Of a stretch of DNA of 64,000 nucleotides, positions 1 to 12,871 are shown in pieces. The notes under the pieces are model-generated. The model had not been told where the DNA came from. It did not search any database and was given only the letters and a program-made list of their open reading frames with translations. The stretch lies in the NCBI GenBank assembly GCA_001599595.1, contig BCHH01000002.1:4502055-4566054 (forward strand), read 5' to 3'. The position numbers and the translations under genes are program-made. This DNA comes from Beverwykella pulmonaria (lineage: Eukaryota > Ascomycota > Dothideomycetes > Pleosporales > Melanommataceae). The first letter of the stretch is position 1. The number at the start of each line of letters is the position of its first letter.

Positions 1-2100
1 TGGTCGTCTTCTCATGTAGTAATTTGTTGTGTAGGAACAGGATATCTTTCCCTCCGGAGTGCTATGCTTCGTCGTCGTTACCGGCTTTATTCACGCTCCC
101 AGCGTCCCGATGTCCGATTTTCGGCTCCCTCTCTACGCCACTGTTGGTTCTGATACAAAATCACATCTCTCTGTTCATTCGAGTTCACTCCTTTCCATCC
201 CAGATAGAAGTGGTGTGATCGTATGATTTCTGCCTCCGCTCGACTCCAGATCCCTTGCGGTTGCGTCACTTGTCTCTCGTCTTCGCCGCTCCCAACAGAA
301 CTTCCGTCCACCGAATGGCACGCGCGACACTCCCGCCACGACGGAAGAAACGAACGAATCTCGGTGGTGGCGATGGGCACGAGCGCTCGGCGAAATTGGT
401 TCGACTCGATTCCAAATCCATGCTAGACCAAGCCCGTTGATACATGCGTACGACGCGGCCCAGGACGATGTCTTTGAAAGATGCTTACAGACCAGGCAGG
501 ATACGGCAAAGACTCGTGGAAGGGTGGGTTTGGACAGGCAGGTGTTCTCCGGGACTCAAACCACAAAGGCTCTGCAAATTCTGTCGCAGCTCCGGAGATG
601 GCACAGATTGCGGGTCAGCCCAAGCCAAGAATGTGAGAGCCACGCGAGCCGGACGGGCAGCTGCATGGGAACATGTGCATGATCGACCCAGAAGGGCAAC
701 TCTCTCCAACCCCGGATATTCTAGTAACTGACTGTTGCTGTGCAGTCTGATGCCTTCGATATTCGCACGGGCTCATTCCTTATCACCACGCGGGCCGCAA
801 TAATATCGGCGAAAAGAACCAGCGTCTCAAAATTCCTTCCTGTCAACCATCCGTCTTGGCGCAAGTCAATTTGTCGGGATCGAATACCGAGCCAATAAGC
901 TTGCTAGGATTTTGACATCACACTACACTTCAACTCATCCACATCATTTCCACAACGACCCTTATTATGGATAGCCTTTCACTATGCGTATTACATCCTG
1001 AAACCGATGGGTCCACTATGGTTGGAACAATCGTGATCTGTAGTAGGGTGTGATAATTAAGTGTAAGCCCCGCAGCCTGCACCTATTCGCGGTACCGCCG
1101 TCGTAGGCGCTTTAAAGTTCGGAACTACTCTTCCAGCCTCGATGTTTACTTTTATCTTCTCCTTTGTCAAAAAAAGCACAAGTGCATCTCAATGGCACCA
1201 TGCAATTTTACTTTTGTCCACTTGTCCTTGTGCTATCGAATTCTCGCATGAATGCCGTATGCGAGGACTTGCTGGGAGTCAGCACGGTTTTCTCGGATCC
1301 TATGGTACGAGGAATGAGTGCAAGTGCAAATAAACCCCTCTCTGATCAACCCCTAGACTAGGTCTGTACTAATTTTCGTCGACATCTAAACCCATAGTAA
1401 GAACCGCCATTATCGGACACAAAGCCCAGATCAATTTCTGGTTAGCTTTGGGCGAGGGCGTTACTGCCAGAATTCTTGGGAACTCTCATTATTCGTGGCC
1501 AAATGAAGTAAGGGATATATTCTTATACCAAGGCTGTTCTCACTGTACTGGAATGGACACGTCTTCAATGCGCCCACCCAAACCTGATGCTTTTGGATCA
1601 CCAAGCGCATCCTTGCAAACGAGCTGAGAGGATCGGCCTTGCAAACGAGCTGAAAGGATCGGCCAACAGTAGGGCGTGTCTTAATACCCAACGAAGGGAT
1701 GTGTCGTGGTGGGATCGCGACTATGCACAGAAGCGTAAATGCCCTGATTTCAATCTACGATACCACAGTCAAAAGGCAGAAAAGGACGTCCGCAGATCTA
1801 CGATGACCTGTGGTTAGCTAATTACGCCAAACGAGCTTACTTAACCACATCATAAAAATGCAGTATCTACAGGCAATACACCGCTTGCGATTCAACACCC
1901 TCATTGGCGAGTGGTTTGCGAGGGGCTGTGAGCCCCGCCTGTGTAGCGTCCAACCAATCAAATAGATTCCGGTGAAGGAGTACATCAGGCTGACCCAGAG
2001 GATGCGAACGAGCAGCTCAAAATACCGCCGGGGACCGGCATGGAAGCAAAGCGTCGGAAAAAAAATACTGCCTGGAAGAAAACGGATGAATCAAGAATAA
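1..2100. other. Gene-poor stretch upstream of the NLR gene
   Basis: No open frame here has a recognisable domain, and the short frames on both strands overlap one another without coherent splice structure. The only local structure noticed is a 26-bp tandem duplication at 1611-1662. The last few hundred bases before 2101 presumably hold the promoter of the NACHT-ankyrin gene, but no clear TATA box was identified. Confidence 0.5.
1611..1662. repeat. 26-bp tandem duplication
   Basis: Two adjacent copies (1611-1636 and 1637-1662) start with ccttgcaaacgagctga and differ at a single base (G versus A at the 18th position). It looks like a recent local duplication in non-coding DNA. Confidence 0.9.
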
Positions 2101-5100
2101 ATGGCTGACGTCTTAGGTGGTGCCGCATCTGCGTTCACCATTATCAAAACTTTGGCATATATCACCAAATACATCCGCGCCTGCAAAAACGCGCCTCAAG
2201 AATCGCAACGCCTTATCCGCGAGCTCAGCTATGTTCGGGGACTTCTCGCTACCCTCCAAGAAACAATCGATGAGCAGGAAAGCTCCAATGACGCTTGGTC
2301 TTCCACTGGCGTCCTGCTCAACGATGGAAACGGACTTCTTCCTCAATTCAAGGAGCTGCTGGATCTCCTGGAGCTCCGAATCGGCGGTGCTTCTCATTCT
2401 AAGGGACTTCAGAAGGCCAAAAGAATCTTGGAATGGCCGTTCAAGGAGCCCGAAACTCTAAAGTTAATTCATACAGTCGAACGATACAAGGCACTCTTCG
2501 AGCTAGCGCTTGACAACAACCACATTCGTTTATCAAAAGCTATACACGATGATATGAAGCAGTTGGCGACTATTGTGCAAGAAATCAAGGACGAAATGCT
2601 GCTGAGCTCTGGAGATTTGAAGATCCTAGGTCAAAAAAGTCAAAATACATATGAAGAGGTCTTAAGAAACACCCAGCAACTGGAATCGCTCAGTGTGCAA
2701 AGTCAAAGTGTCCACGAAGAGGTTTCTAAAAGTGCCCGTCATTTGAAAAGGCTTAGTATCAAGACCGAAGGTATGCGCTATACATCAGCCCTCTATGTCG
2801 CACCTTCGATATATTGTTAGTCTCGACTCGATGCAAGCATCTAATGTCTTAACCAGATACTGAATTTCGGAAGGTTTTCGGTTGGCTCTCGACGTGGAAC
2901 TTCTGGAATCATCAACAGGACGTCATTACACAACGTATTGGGAACACCTGTGAATGGTTCCTTAAAACTCCAGAATTTTCGCGGTGGAAATCCAACGATT
3001 CGCAATTTTTGCATTGTTACGGGCCCCCCGGAATAGGAAAGACCGTGCTCACTTCAATTATTGTGGGTCATTTGCACTCGACGCTACCCCCGGATTATCG
3101 CACAGTGGCCTTCTTTTGCAATCATACTGACACATCAAAAGCCAAACAAACAACTCTCTATGGTGCTCTGCTCCAGCAGTTGATCAAAGACGAATGCTCA
3201 AATTGGGACGATATCAAGAGCTCCTACGAGCAGCACCTACATGGAACGAATCCTAAAGTAGCCGAGTTCCTGGCTCTGCTGCGTAGCGAGTTGAAAAATG
3301 TTCATAAAGTCTACGTTGTTTTAGATGCGCTCGATGAATGGAGCACGGATCCAGATGAGTTGTCCCTCTTGGTAACCAACCTCAAGAGTCTCGGATCCAA
3401 TGTCAGCATCCTCGTCACCTCGCGACCTGCAACATATATCCCCAACTTGTCCGTCGGTGATATCCGGCTAGAAATTAGCCCACCGAAAGCGGACCTACAA
3501 AGCTATCTACGATCACGGATCGTCAAGGAGAGCGAGCGTAGCGAGCGCGGATTTCTGAAGCACGATCCTCAGCTGCAAGAGAGGGTAGAGAATATTGTTC
3601 TTGAGAAGTGTGAAGGACTGTAAGTATTCATAGCTCGGGCTTGGTTCACTAGCTGATTGACGGCAAAAGGTTTCTTCTCGCACGCCTGCAAATGGATCAG
3701 CTGTCACGACAAAGGCAAAAGAGGGCATTCATCAAAACACTGAAAGAACTACCTAGAACACCTGACGAATTATACAACGCCGCATTAGCACGTATCGAAA
3801 ACCAAAGCAAGGAGGACGCTTCTCTCGCCCAACGAACGTTCATCTGGATCTTCTTTTCTCGAGAACCCACATCCATCAAAGTCCTACAGGTTGCCCTTGC
3901 TATTGAACCAGGTGACACTATAGTCAACGAGGATGGCTACGTTGACTGGGAGACTCTAGTGTCAATATGTGGGGGTTTGATAGTCATGGACCATGAAAGC
4001 CAAGTTGTTCGCTTCGTACATCCAACAACCCGCACCTACTTCGAGCAGTACTTCGATCGACAACCCCACAGTCAAGAGGTTGACGTCACATTAACTTGTT
4101 TAACCTTTATTCTGTCTGATACTTTCAAAGCCATGGCGACCGAGCTGACCGTCCCCTCTTCCCAAAGCTCGAACAAGGGCGAAAGCGGATTTGCCAGTAA
4201 CTACCGTCTATCGGCTTTTCTCGTCTATGCTTCCAGGCATGCGATTACACATTACGGTTCGGACATAGAGGATCGAAAGAGCTTTGATATGATGAAGAAG
4301 ATATTTCATAACAACGAAATTCTTACTTTCTTCTGGTGGGTCGGAGTACGGTTTAGTATCTCGGCTTGTGGCTGGAAACTGCTTACAGTGTCGGATGCGG
4401 ACAAGTTGTGCATCGCATCATTTCTTGGGCTTGCACGAATCGTTGAGTGGTTGATAGAGTCTGGCTTCTCTCCGAATGATCTAGATACGACTGGACAGAC
4501 CCCTCTATATATAGCTGCGAGCCAAAGTGAGAACACGGTTGCCGATATCTTGTTCAGGAACGGAGCCGACCCTCATCAATTCCCCATGGTCAACTACAAT
4601 ATCGAAGGGCCTTGTTATACTCCAATGCACTGCGCGTTAAGACGTGGGAACATCGCTCTGGTCAAATTGCTTGGGTACTATGGCGTGGCGATGGAACCCC
4701 TCAATCACGGCTCGCAACTAATCACCCCTCTTCGCCTAGCTGTCGAGTCTATGTCTATATCAATGACAGAATATGTCTGGCAAAGAAGGCCGCAAGATCT
4801 TCAAGACGAAGGATTTGCTGGGTATTACCTAATCCGAGACGCTGTTACAAGTGGCTCGCTCGAAGTTTTAACGCTTTTACTCGAAGCTGGAGCAAGCACA
4901 ACTGGCATAGAGGGCGGAGGGTGGCTTTTAATTGAGGCGGCAATATGGACATCTCCTTGGAGAATCCCTGATACCCTTTGCTTCTCGATCTGTAAGATAC
5001 TCATCAAGCATACATCATCAGTACGGAGTTTCTTCGAAGCTGAACGATTTCAGCTATTTCGACCGGGACTCTGGGCATACCGACCACAGACCTTGAGGAT

Positions 5101-6592
5101 ACTCTTGGAACGACATTGGCGCAATGAGCACAATAATCCCGAAAGCACATTTGGCGGCCTTTGGGCTTGTCTCAACGAGAATACGCCCGATTCCGCTGAT
5201 CATTTTGTAAACGGCCTGGATCCTCAGAAAATCGGAAAGACAGAGCTTGAAGAATCGAATGTCCTGCAATACGCTATCTTTCGAGGCTGGGAGACTACTG
5301 TTCGATCTCTCCTTCAACTTGCGGATATTCTTCACTGTAAGGTTGACCTCAAAAACTGGGCTCTTTGCGAAGCCATCCAGTCGAATCATGACAACATCAT
5401 GAACGCCCTACTAGACATGGGAGCAGACATCAACGCCGCCCTGCCTACGGGAACACCACTCTGCCATGCAGTTCGGAGCCCACGATTAGTTGAACAACTT
5501 CTCAAGAGAGGAGCAAATGCAAACGCAGTATGCCCTATATTTGGGAGTGCTATCCATGCGGCCTGTCATGAGTACTTTCTTCCTCCTGCCGACTATATCG
5601 ACGCCACTCTAGACCTCCTTATTGATTATGGCGCGGACGTGAATAGCACATCCCATAGGGATGGTACCATTCTTACCGTGTTGGCAAAAACATCGATCCT
5701 TGAAAGTCTTCGGAAGATTCAAATTTTACTTAGCAAGGGTGCCGATTGCAATACCAACGGTGGAATTCTCTTCACGCCACTCATAGCTGCAGCTGGGTCT
5801 TCGGGTGATCGATCCATCGGATTACTGCAAATATTCTACGAGTGTGGCGCTGACGTGAACGCTTTTGGGGGCTCACATGGTACTGCTATACTCGCAGCGT
5901 TAGACCCAGGTTCGTACGGTGGGATACACAAGATACTGAAACTATTCGAATGGGGCGCAGATCCAACTATACGAGGTCCGAATGGCAACTTCGCGGAAAT
6001 GGCAGCAAGGCACTCAGATCCTACAATTCGGAATTTGATATTCGACAGCGACAATGCACTCCAATCTAGCATAGTTGATGGAGCTCTGGTGTCAGCAGCT
6101 GCTTCCGGTGACATTGAGACAATGATAGATCTCATCGAGAAGGGTGCCAACATGAACGCTGAGGCTGATTTCTTTGGAATGACGGGCACATCGATCGTGG
6201 CAGCGCTCAACATTGACCCAACGGACGAGCTGCAAAAATTAAAACTTCTCCTGACACATGGTGCTAGTCCCAATATTCCTGCTGTGGGCTATTCAAACGT
6301 CTTGCAGATGTACTTGGATCGTGCGAGGCCATCTATATCTGTTGTTGAGTGCCTGCTTGGGAGTGAAGTGGATATCAACGCACCCAGCGGCGCGCATAGT
6401 CATGGTACTGCAAGCGAGATCGCTGTTCGGCATTACGTGCAAGATGGAGTGTACTTACAAGAAGCGTGGGAAAAGATCATTGTTCTTCTATACAAGAGAG
6501 GTGCTGTGTTCAACGATGACGATTTTGAGATTTTGCTCGAATTTCCTTGGTTTCTCGATGCCATGACGACTGATGCTATGGATCTCGATTGA
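2101..6592 (+). CDS. NACHT-ankyrin NLR-like protein
   Basis: Fungal STAND/NLR-type NTPase with a C-terminal ankyrin array. Three exons: 2101-2770, 2857-3619 and 3670-6592, with introns 2771-2856 (GTATGC..CAG) and 3620-3669 (GTAAGT..AAG). The frame is continuous and gives 1451 aa. Residues 1-210 form an alpha-helical fungal NLR N-terminal domain starting MADVLGGAASAFTIIK. The P-loop GPPGIGKT is at about 279-286, the Walker B-like LDALDE at about 379-384, and a NACHT-associated winged-helix region follows (FLLARLQMDQL spans the second junction). Ankyrin-like repeats run from about residue 720 to the end, with units such as TGQTPLYIAA and GADVNS. In this family, ligand binding by the repeats is thought to trigger oligomerisation and signalling in non-self recognition or cell death. 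The ligand is unknown. The repeats are degenerate rather than near-identical, so recent array expansion is not evident. Confidence 0.9.
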
Positions 6593-7215
6593 GATAGGAG
6601 CGAAGTCGCTTTCCTGGTGTAGACTCTTATACGTTTGATCTCTGGGGCACCTCTTTTATACTAGAGCTTTACGCATCATCTACTTTGTTTTCACTCGCTC
6701 TGCCGAGTCCCGCGTCTAAATAATTTCACTGTGTGGATTTATTTGTGCTAATCACTTGAAATACACTCTGCATTTCCTCCTTCCTACCATTTACTCCTGC
6801 TGAAGGACATGTGCATAACTGCATAACAGGTAGATATAGAGCCCCTTCTCCGTGTTACCAACACCAGCTACTAAGCTATCATTGCGTCGGCTGGGTGGGC
6901 GTGGTAGCCAGTCGAGGATAGTTGCAGAAGTTACGACTCACGATTTCCACTCCAGGCGCCTGCGTGTGGGTTCCATGAGCTATGAAGAGTCACTGCACGA
7001 AGACAGAAAGAGGGTGCGAGCATCTCGTCGTTGTAGGCATGACGTTATGATCAGGAGAGGGGAGGACTTGGTAAGGAGTATAGGCCCCGTACTGTGGAAA
7101 CGTTTTCTATTTCAACAAATCCATGCACAAGAAGCCCCTTCCAAACCTCTCAAGCGCCTTCTTTCTTTACACTCATCCGGTTTTTCCCTGCACTCCCATG
7201 CCTTCAAGCAACCCC
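6593..7215. other. Convergent intergenic region
   Basis: Lies between the 3' ends of the NLR gene (+) and the small secreted protein gene (-). It should hold both 3' UTRs. No RNA gene, repeat or conserved frame was recognised. Confidence 0.5.
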
Positions 7216-7802
7216 TCAGCACAAACACGGCAAGTGTATCGTCTGGTAATTACTGCACGACTTCCCACTCGGCGTATCGCTCCCCGTCTGGAGATACAGG
7301 TCGTAGTAATTAGCATCCGTCGATTTGCACGCCAGGAAATTCAATTCTGTTCGCTGGTCAGCTTCGATCCACATCCACTCCTTTGCTCATTCGTTCTCCT
7401 CTCTCCTTCCTCCCTCCAACATTTGCGTGGGTCCCACTTACGCCTCCCAAAGCTACTACCCGTTGTCGTAATGATGGTATCGCCCTCGAGCCCCCACGCC
7501 GTCGTCGTGCTGGTCTTCTCAAACACAAGCGGTTTATAGCTCGTGCTTGCCGCCACGATATTCAGGTACTGTGATGTTTGCTTGGACTGGATGGTCGAGC
7601 CGATGGTGAAGTCTTCGGCCGTGGCTTCGGGGCCGAGGACCGGAATGGACGTGTTTTTCGAATTCGCCTGCAGGTACAGGTGGTAGATGGGCGATGAGAC
7701 GCCTCGGATTTTGCCGACGGTTGCGCGGGGGACAAGGGAGGTGGGCGCGGCTAGTGTCGTTTGCAACAAGACGAGAACTGGTGCAAGAAGAGAGAACAAC
7801 AT
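7216..7802 (-). CDS. Small secreted protein of unknown function
   Basis: Two exons on the minus strand, 7442-7802 and 7216-7346, with intron 7347-7441 (GTAAG..CAG, 95 bp). The product is 163 aa. The N-terminus MLFSLLAPVLVLLQTTLAAP is a signal peptide with likely cleavage after the AAP region. The mature part reads SPIYHLYLQ, then a TTTAWGLEGD motif, and ends with the Cys-containing tail CSNYQTIHLPCLC. I recognise this as a recurrent type of fungal secreted protein without a known function, and splicing restores its typical C-terminus. A TATAAAG box lies at about 7887-7893 on the minus strand, about 90 bp upstream of the ATG. An effector or wall-associated role is possible but not shown. Confidence 0.8.
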
Positions 7803-8524
7803 GTTGATATTGAACTACAATTACAAGGAAGCGAGGGAGAGACCTAGGACGGCAATTACCTGGCGCAAGTGGTTCCCGGGACGCTCTTTATACGATCGAT
7901 AGGTGGCTGTTTAGTTTCTCCAGAACCTAAATTACTATAGATGGACACATATATCCAGAATTTTCCCATGGTGTTGCGTCACGCGTGCCCACGCGGCGAG
8001 GTGATTTGCCTGGGCTAAATAGCAAGCCCTGTCTGCTGTGTTATTTCTTCCGCAAGATCAACCGTCTGAAGACCGAGGCCAGGATTGAAGTCGAGACCGA
8101 GGCCTTATAGACCGTACAGATAACAGGAACAAGAGGAAGACGCGCCGTTGTAGGAATTGTTAGTGAATATGAAAGTGTGGAGTGCATATTTGCGGGGAAA
8201 TGCAGGAACGGTGTTGCGGGCCGGGGTCCAGATGAGTCGTGCTAAATCAGGACTTACCTTCATGTTTGTAATAGGCATCAAGCGCCAAGAAAGGAGCAGA
8301 AGAAGAGTAGTGTAACTAAAACGTGGTGCTGACTATAAGTCAAGCAGTAATATATTAGCGTATTCCTAAAGTCATAAACCGTAACTCGCTCTATGCAGAA
8401 ATCCATGTGGAACCATTCTGTAGACTCCTCGCTAAGTCCGTAGACCGGCGTTTATCACGCCATACATATCTAAAAATCACAACACACACTCTCTCTTGCT
8501 CGTATTTCCAACCTCTCCATTGCA
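7803..8524. other. Intergenic region between two minus-strand genes
   Basis: Carries the promoter of the small secreted protein (TATA-like box near 7890) and the 3' flank of the LtrA-family gene. No additional gene was recognised. Confidence 0.5.
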
Positions 8525-10823
8525 TTACGCTCCGTAGTTCTGCCCATGAGCAACCGGCTGATAACCCCCGGGAGGCGCATGAGCATGCCCATGACCCATT
8601 ATCGGCGGACTCGCAAGCGGCGGGCTCATCAACGGCGACATAGCATATGACTGTGTGCCTGTGTACTCCGTGCTTGTAGAATAATTCGTGCCCTTGTGCG
8701 TGAGTGGTTGCCTATCGGAGTCCATGTCCATGCCGTGGATACTCCAGGCTGCAGACTTGCGGTGGTCTCTGTGATCTGGTACTAAGGACTCGGCCGCGGG
8801 GTCGTGCTCGTGCGCTTCACCATGGCCGTCATCATGACCATGTTCGGCCCCAGCTTCGAGGGCGTACGGCTGTCCGCTCTTCTTAAGGCGCCAGTTGCAA
8901 AACGCAGAGGTAATTTTGTCGAAGAAGACGATGAGGAAGAGGAGGATGACGCATACGGGGAGCAAGACGGGCGAGCCGATGACGGTGTACAGAGCGTCGG
9001 CGTTACCGACAAGCGCGATCAGCGTAGCACCGATGGCGAAAGCGATAAGGCGGACAATGATGGACACGAAGTCGAACAAGTCGGCTTTGTGTCTGCGGAT
9101 GAGGACTAGGAAGATGATGGTGCAGGCGATGAAGGTGCAGAACGAGACCCAGTAGTAGAGGTAGACAATTTTCCAGCTGGCGAGGGCGATTTCGGTGGAA
9201 TACTGTTTCTCCATCTTTTCGGTTGGGATCTTCATCCCGATGCCCTGGTACACGCCGTCCCAGATGTATATCATGATTGTGGAGATATCGTCCTGGACCC
9301 ACACACCCGTCTGCTGGTACTCTGTTGCGACCTCTGGTGAACAGATGCCAGTGGTGTTGCCCGCACTCCATACCCAAGTCATAGTTATGTCCTCCAAGCC
9401 GGCGGTTTCCATCTTGGCGTTGAATTTAAACGACTTAACCAAGGCGCCCAAGGCGTTTGTCAGTGCTTGTCCGTCCAAATTCTGTACGTGGCAGATCTTG
9501 TCAATGTCCTTCTCAATCTTGACAAACGTCTTCATGACATAGCGCGCAATGGCAATTTGTTGGGACCCTTCCACTACACCCACGATGGCAAGTTGAAATG
9601 GGAAGTGCAGGCAGGACCAGATCTGTTGGCGAATCGTCCCGTAGTGGCCGTGGGGGAAGTTGTCGAAATACAGAGCCCAGAGCAGAACCTGGAGAGATTT
9701 ATTAGCAGCTGGGCCATTTGCACCCCGAAGGAAAACTTACCAGGACCAAGATAATGCACATAACCAGGAAACAGCTCTCTACGTCTAAGCCACTTTTGCC
9801 CATCATTCGAGAGACGGTCTTGGTGACTCCAATAGCACCCTCGCCGATGACAATGAGCGTCAGCAAACTCATGCGTTCCATTAAATGCGTCTTTTTAAAG
9901 CTCAACATTCTCCAGATAGAAGATATGCCAATCACAACAATGGCTTCGAGGAGCATAACGATGTACCACACAACGTAGACACCCTCGTGTCCATCCTCGT
10001 TCTCGCGGAAAGCTGGAGTCATGGCGCCGAATGCAATTGCAGCCATGGCGTAAATGCCAATCATCAAGCCGAGGGGAAGATATAGTTTCGAGTAGCGTTC
10101 TTTCATGGTGAATATCTACATGTTGTTAGCGGGTTTCGATTGCGTTGGCAAGAATACTCACCAGCACAACAACATATTGAATGGTCAACAGACCTCTGCT
10201 GATAACCAATGTATAGCAGAGAATGCGGAAATTCTTGGTCTCGGTTAGCACGGTGGAGGGCCGCAGTGTCTGTAGAGCCTACCTGATTACTCCCCACTTT
10301 GCCAGGATTGAAGGCAGATCCGACCAGAGCCAAGCCAACGAAGACAATGAACTGTATGGTCTTGCAGACACGCTCGTATATTGAATCGCGGGCGAAGCGG
10401 ACATCGTGTAGTGTGACCTGGAACCAGCAGCTCCATAGAATACCAAAGAAGCCGACGTAGGCTATCAGGTACGATTTGTCTGTGATGCTGTGATACGTAG
10501 TAAATGTGGCTAAGTTGGCTACCTGCTTCTGTTAGTATACTGAACTCGTCTAGACAATCTACCTCTTGTGCCTTACAAAGAACAAATCGAAGAAGAGCTC
10601 GACGGTATTCGCTTCATGGCGCTGGGAAAAGACGAGCTTCTCTTGATCGGCGCCTTGTAGTGGTGACTCGATGAAAGGCGTGGTCTTGTGCATGCGCTTG
10701 AGATGCTTCTCTGCGTCGCTGTTTTGGAGGGGTCGTGTTAGCTGAACCCATGCTCCCCTCAGCTTCCTGATAGGCCACTTACACATCTCTCTTCTTCTTT
10801 CCTCCGTGGAATCCGAAACCCAT
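8525..10823 (-). CDS. LtrA-family multi-pass membrane protein
   Basis: Low temperature requirement A family integral membrane protein, 677 aa. The six minus-strand exons are 10783-10823, 10577-10718, 10283-10522, 10162-10233, 9741-10115 and 8525-9688; the frame is continuous through five introns of 46-64 bp. The family signature HEANTVELFFDLFFV sits near residues 45-60, and its last Val is supplied by exon 3. Many hydrophobic segments follow, for example in the region of LIVIGEGAIGV. The C-terminal tail is cytosolic-type, His/Glu-rich (HGHDDGHGEAHEHD) and then Pro/Gly-rich. The biochemical role of LtrA proteins in fungi is not established; a transport or sensing role is inference. The 41-nt first exon is supported by a GTAAG donor and by joining exactly to DAEKHLKRMHK. 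Confidence 0.9.
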
Positions 10824-12871
10824 TGTCACGGCTCAGCTCTTTGAAAGCTGCAGCAATTCAAAGGAAAGCAGGAAGAAAAGCAGGCGCTTGAAGGAAGGAA
10901 AACTGGGCAATGCTAGAGGCCCTACAACGAGTGCGGGTTCCAGACCTTTAAAGTCTCCCCGCGCAAGCCATCCCACGGGGTGCGCCAGGCCTGTTTTTTT
11001 TTTAGCTGAAGGCATCGCCTAGGGGTACCACTTAGGGGAGCCTGTGGCTTGGTTGCTGTCTGTGCTGTTCTCGCAGATGTTCTTTTCTAGGTGAGGCTGA
11101 CAGAAAAGCTTTGGTGCCAAGCCGTTAGACCGACATGGGCTGAACAAAAGGCTGACGACCCAGCCCCCAACGAGAGATAGAGAAGCCCTATCGAGCAAAA
11201 GCTCGGTGGCGAAGAGCCAATAGCGTAGCCCCAATTGCGACTCAAGAAACACGTGCAGTCAGCGAGGGGGGAATGCCAAGCGGGCAGGGTCTGGGCTGAA
11301 AAAGCTTCGAGGTTGCTTGGGATTAATACGTGGTTGCAGCAATGGTGGACCCGGGGTCCAGCTGTGGCTTCGTGCGCCTCTCCAGCGTGCTTGGGCTAGA
11401 GAGATTGCCATGCTGTGCAAAAGAGCCTTTGCCGAAGGTGAAAGCGTGATGCTGATGGTGAACACTGGAGGTTTTCGTGTGAGGAGGTCTCATGCAAGAA
11501 CGAGCCAAGAGTAAATCAGCGGCCCCCAAATGACCCCAATCCCTCATCCCCGGTGTGGTCCGCAGCAGCAGGCATGAACAACGGTAGCGTAGGCGCCAAA
11601 TTGCCGGAAAGTAGAAAAAGCCGGGGGAGCCCACAACTCACAATGTAATCGTTATAGATTCATCTCCCAGGAACGCTACCCAGTGGCCCAGGGGCTCTCG
11701 TGGCAGCATGTCGTACCATTCATTCCTTGGGGCTGAAAATTTATATCATCAGCAAGCAACTTCTCCTTCCGTTTCCACACCTATCCAGAAACTTGTCGCA
11801 CCAAAACGAAGCGACGTCCAAACACGCTTATGCCTGTCGGGCGTTTCCCCGAAAACGACTGCACGGAGGATCCGATCCCTCAGCCCCCGGCTCCATAGAA
11901 ACCGCCGGCGAGCCAAAGGACAAACAGGACTCGAACAACATCAATGCCACGACAGCGTCCGTTAGACGTTTTAACCATGCACGATGCGCAACATAGTTCC
12001 TAGCAGTCTCCTTCTACGAGTGTGTACCCCATGCTCAACGGCTGGCTTCGTCGCGCTCCAAGGCCTAGCCCATTCAACGGTAAAATACACCTGGTCAGTA
12101 TGTGCGTTACACGAGTACGATTTGCACCATGCGCTCGCGTCAGTTCTGTGTTCTGCAGTCAGTCCTCATGTGTGTCATCTCATTCATCTCGCAAAAGTTG
12201 TCATTGTTTTGCCTTTGGCTCTGCACAGCCGCAGCACGAACACACCCACAGGTCCGCATTCGTAAACCCGTGTTCACCTAAAAGCGCCATACACCCCCCA
12301 CACGCACCGCCTCTATCCTCAGCTCAAGTACGTGCTGAGCTAGAGTAAAGCACAACACCGTAGTCGAATCGCGGAAGACGAGCTGATGAGATCGGCATGC
12401 AGTCGCGCTGTATGTCCAGATTCAAGGTCTCGCTTGCATACCGAACTTTCCATTAAAGGTATGCGGGAACGATAAGGTTCTGACGGTTGCGGCACAGCCC
12501 TTCCCAAGTGCACAGTAGTACACCTTCCCCCCTCGCTTCTCCATTTGGGCGTTCAATTAAGAACGGTCGACTTGTGAAAGTCGCTACAGAGAGAACGGGA
12601 AGACACTGAGATATATATTCATATATAAATAAATAAACGTATATATATAGTTGGGCACATGCGAGCATGAATGCCAATCCCATGTACAAGCATACAAGCG
12701 TGAAATCAGAGGGGGCCTAAGCGCTCTCCCACCCACCCATCCATCCCATATCAAGATGCACCCATGTGTATGTTCGTTTCCAAATGCCCCAAAACCGCAA
12801 CTATAAACGCCGCGTCTAATCATACTGATGCAAAAGTAACGGTGCCACACTCTTACATGCCATGCCCATCA
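10824..12871. other. Two-kilobase intergenic region
   Basis: Holds the promoter of the LtrA gene and the 3' flank of the MFS gene. A short AT-rich run of alternating TA steps lies near 12608-12650. Several frames are open for 60-100 codons but none has a recognisable motif or coherent splice sites. Confidence 0.5.

Noticed and set aside
5836..6273. 145-codon minus-strand frame inside the NLR gene
   Set aside because: Shadow of the ankyrin-coding strand.
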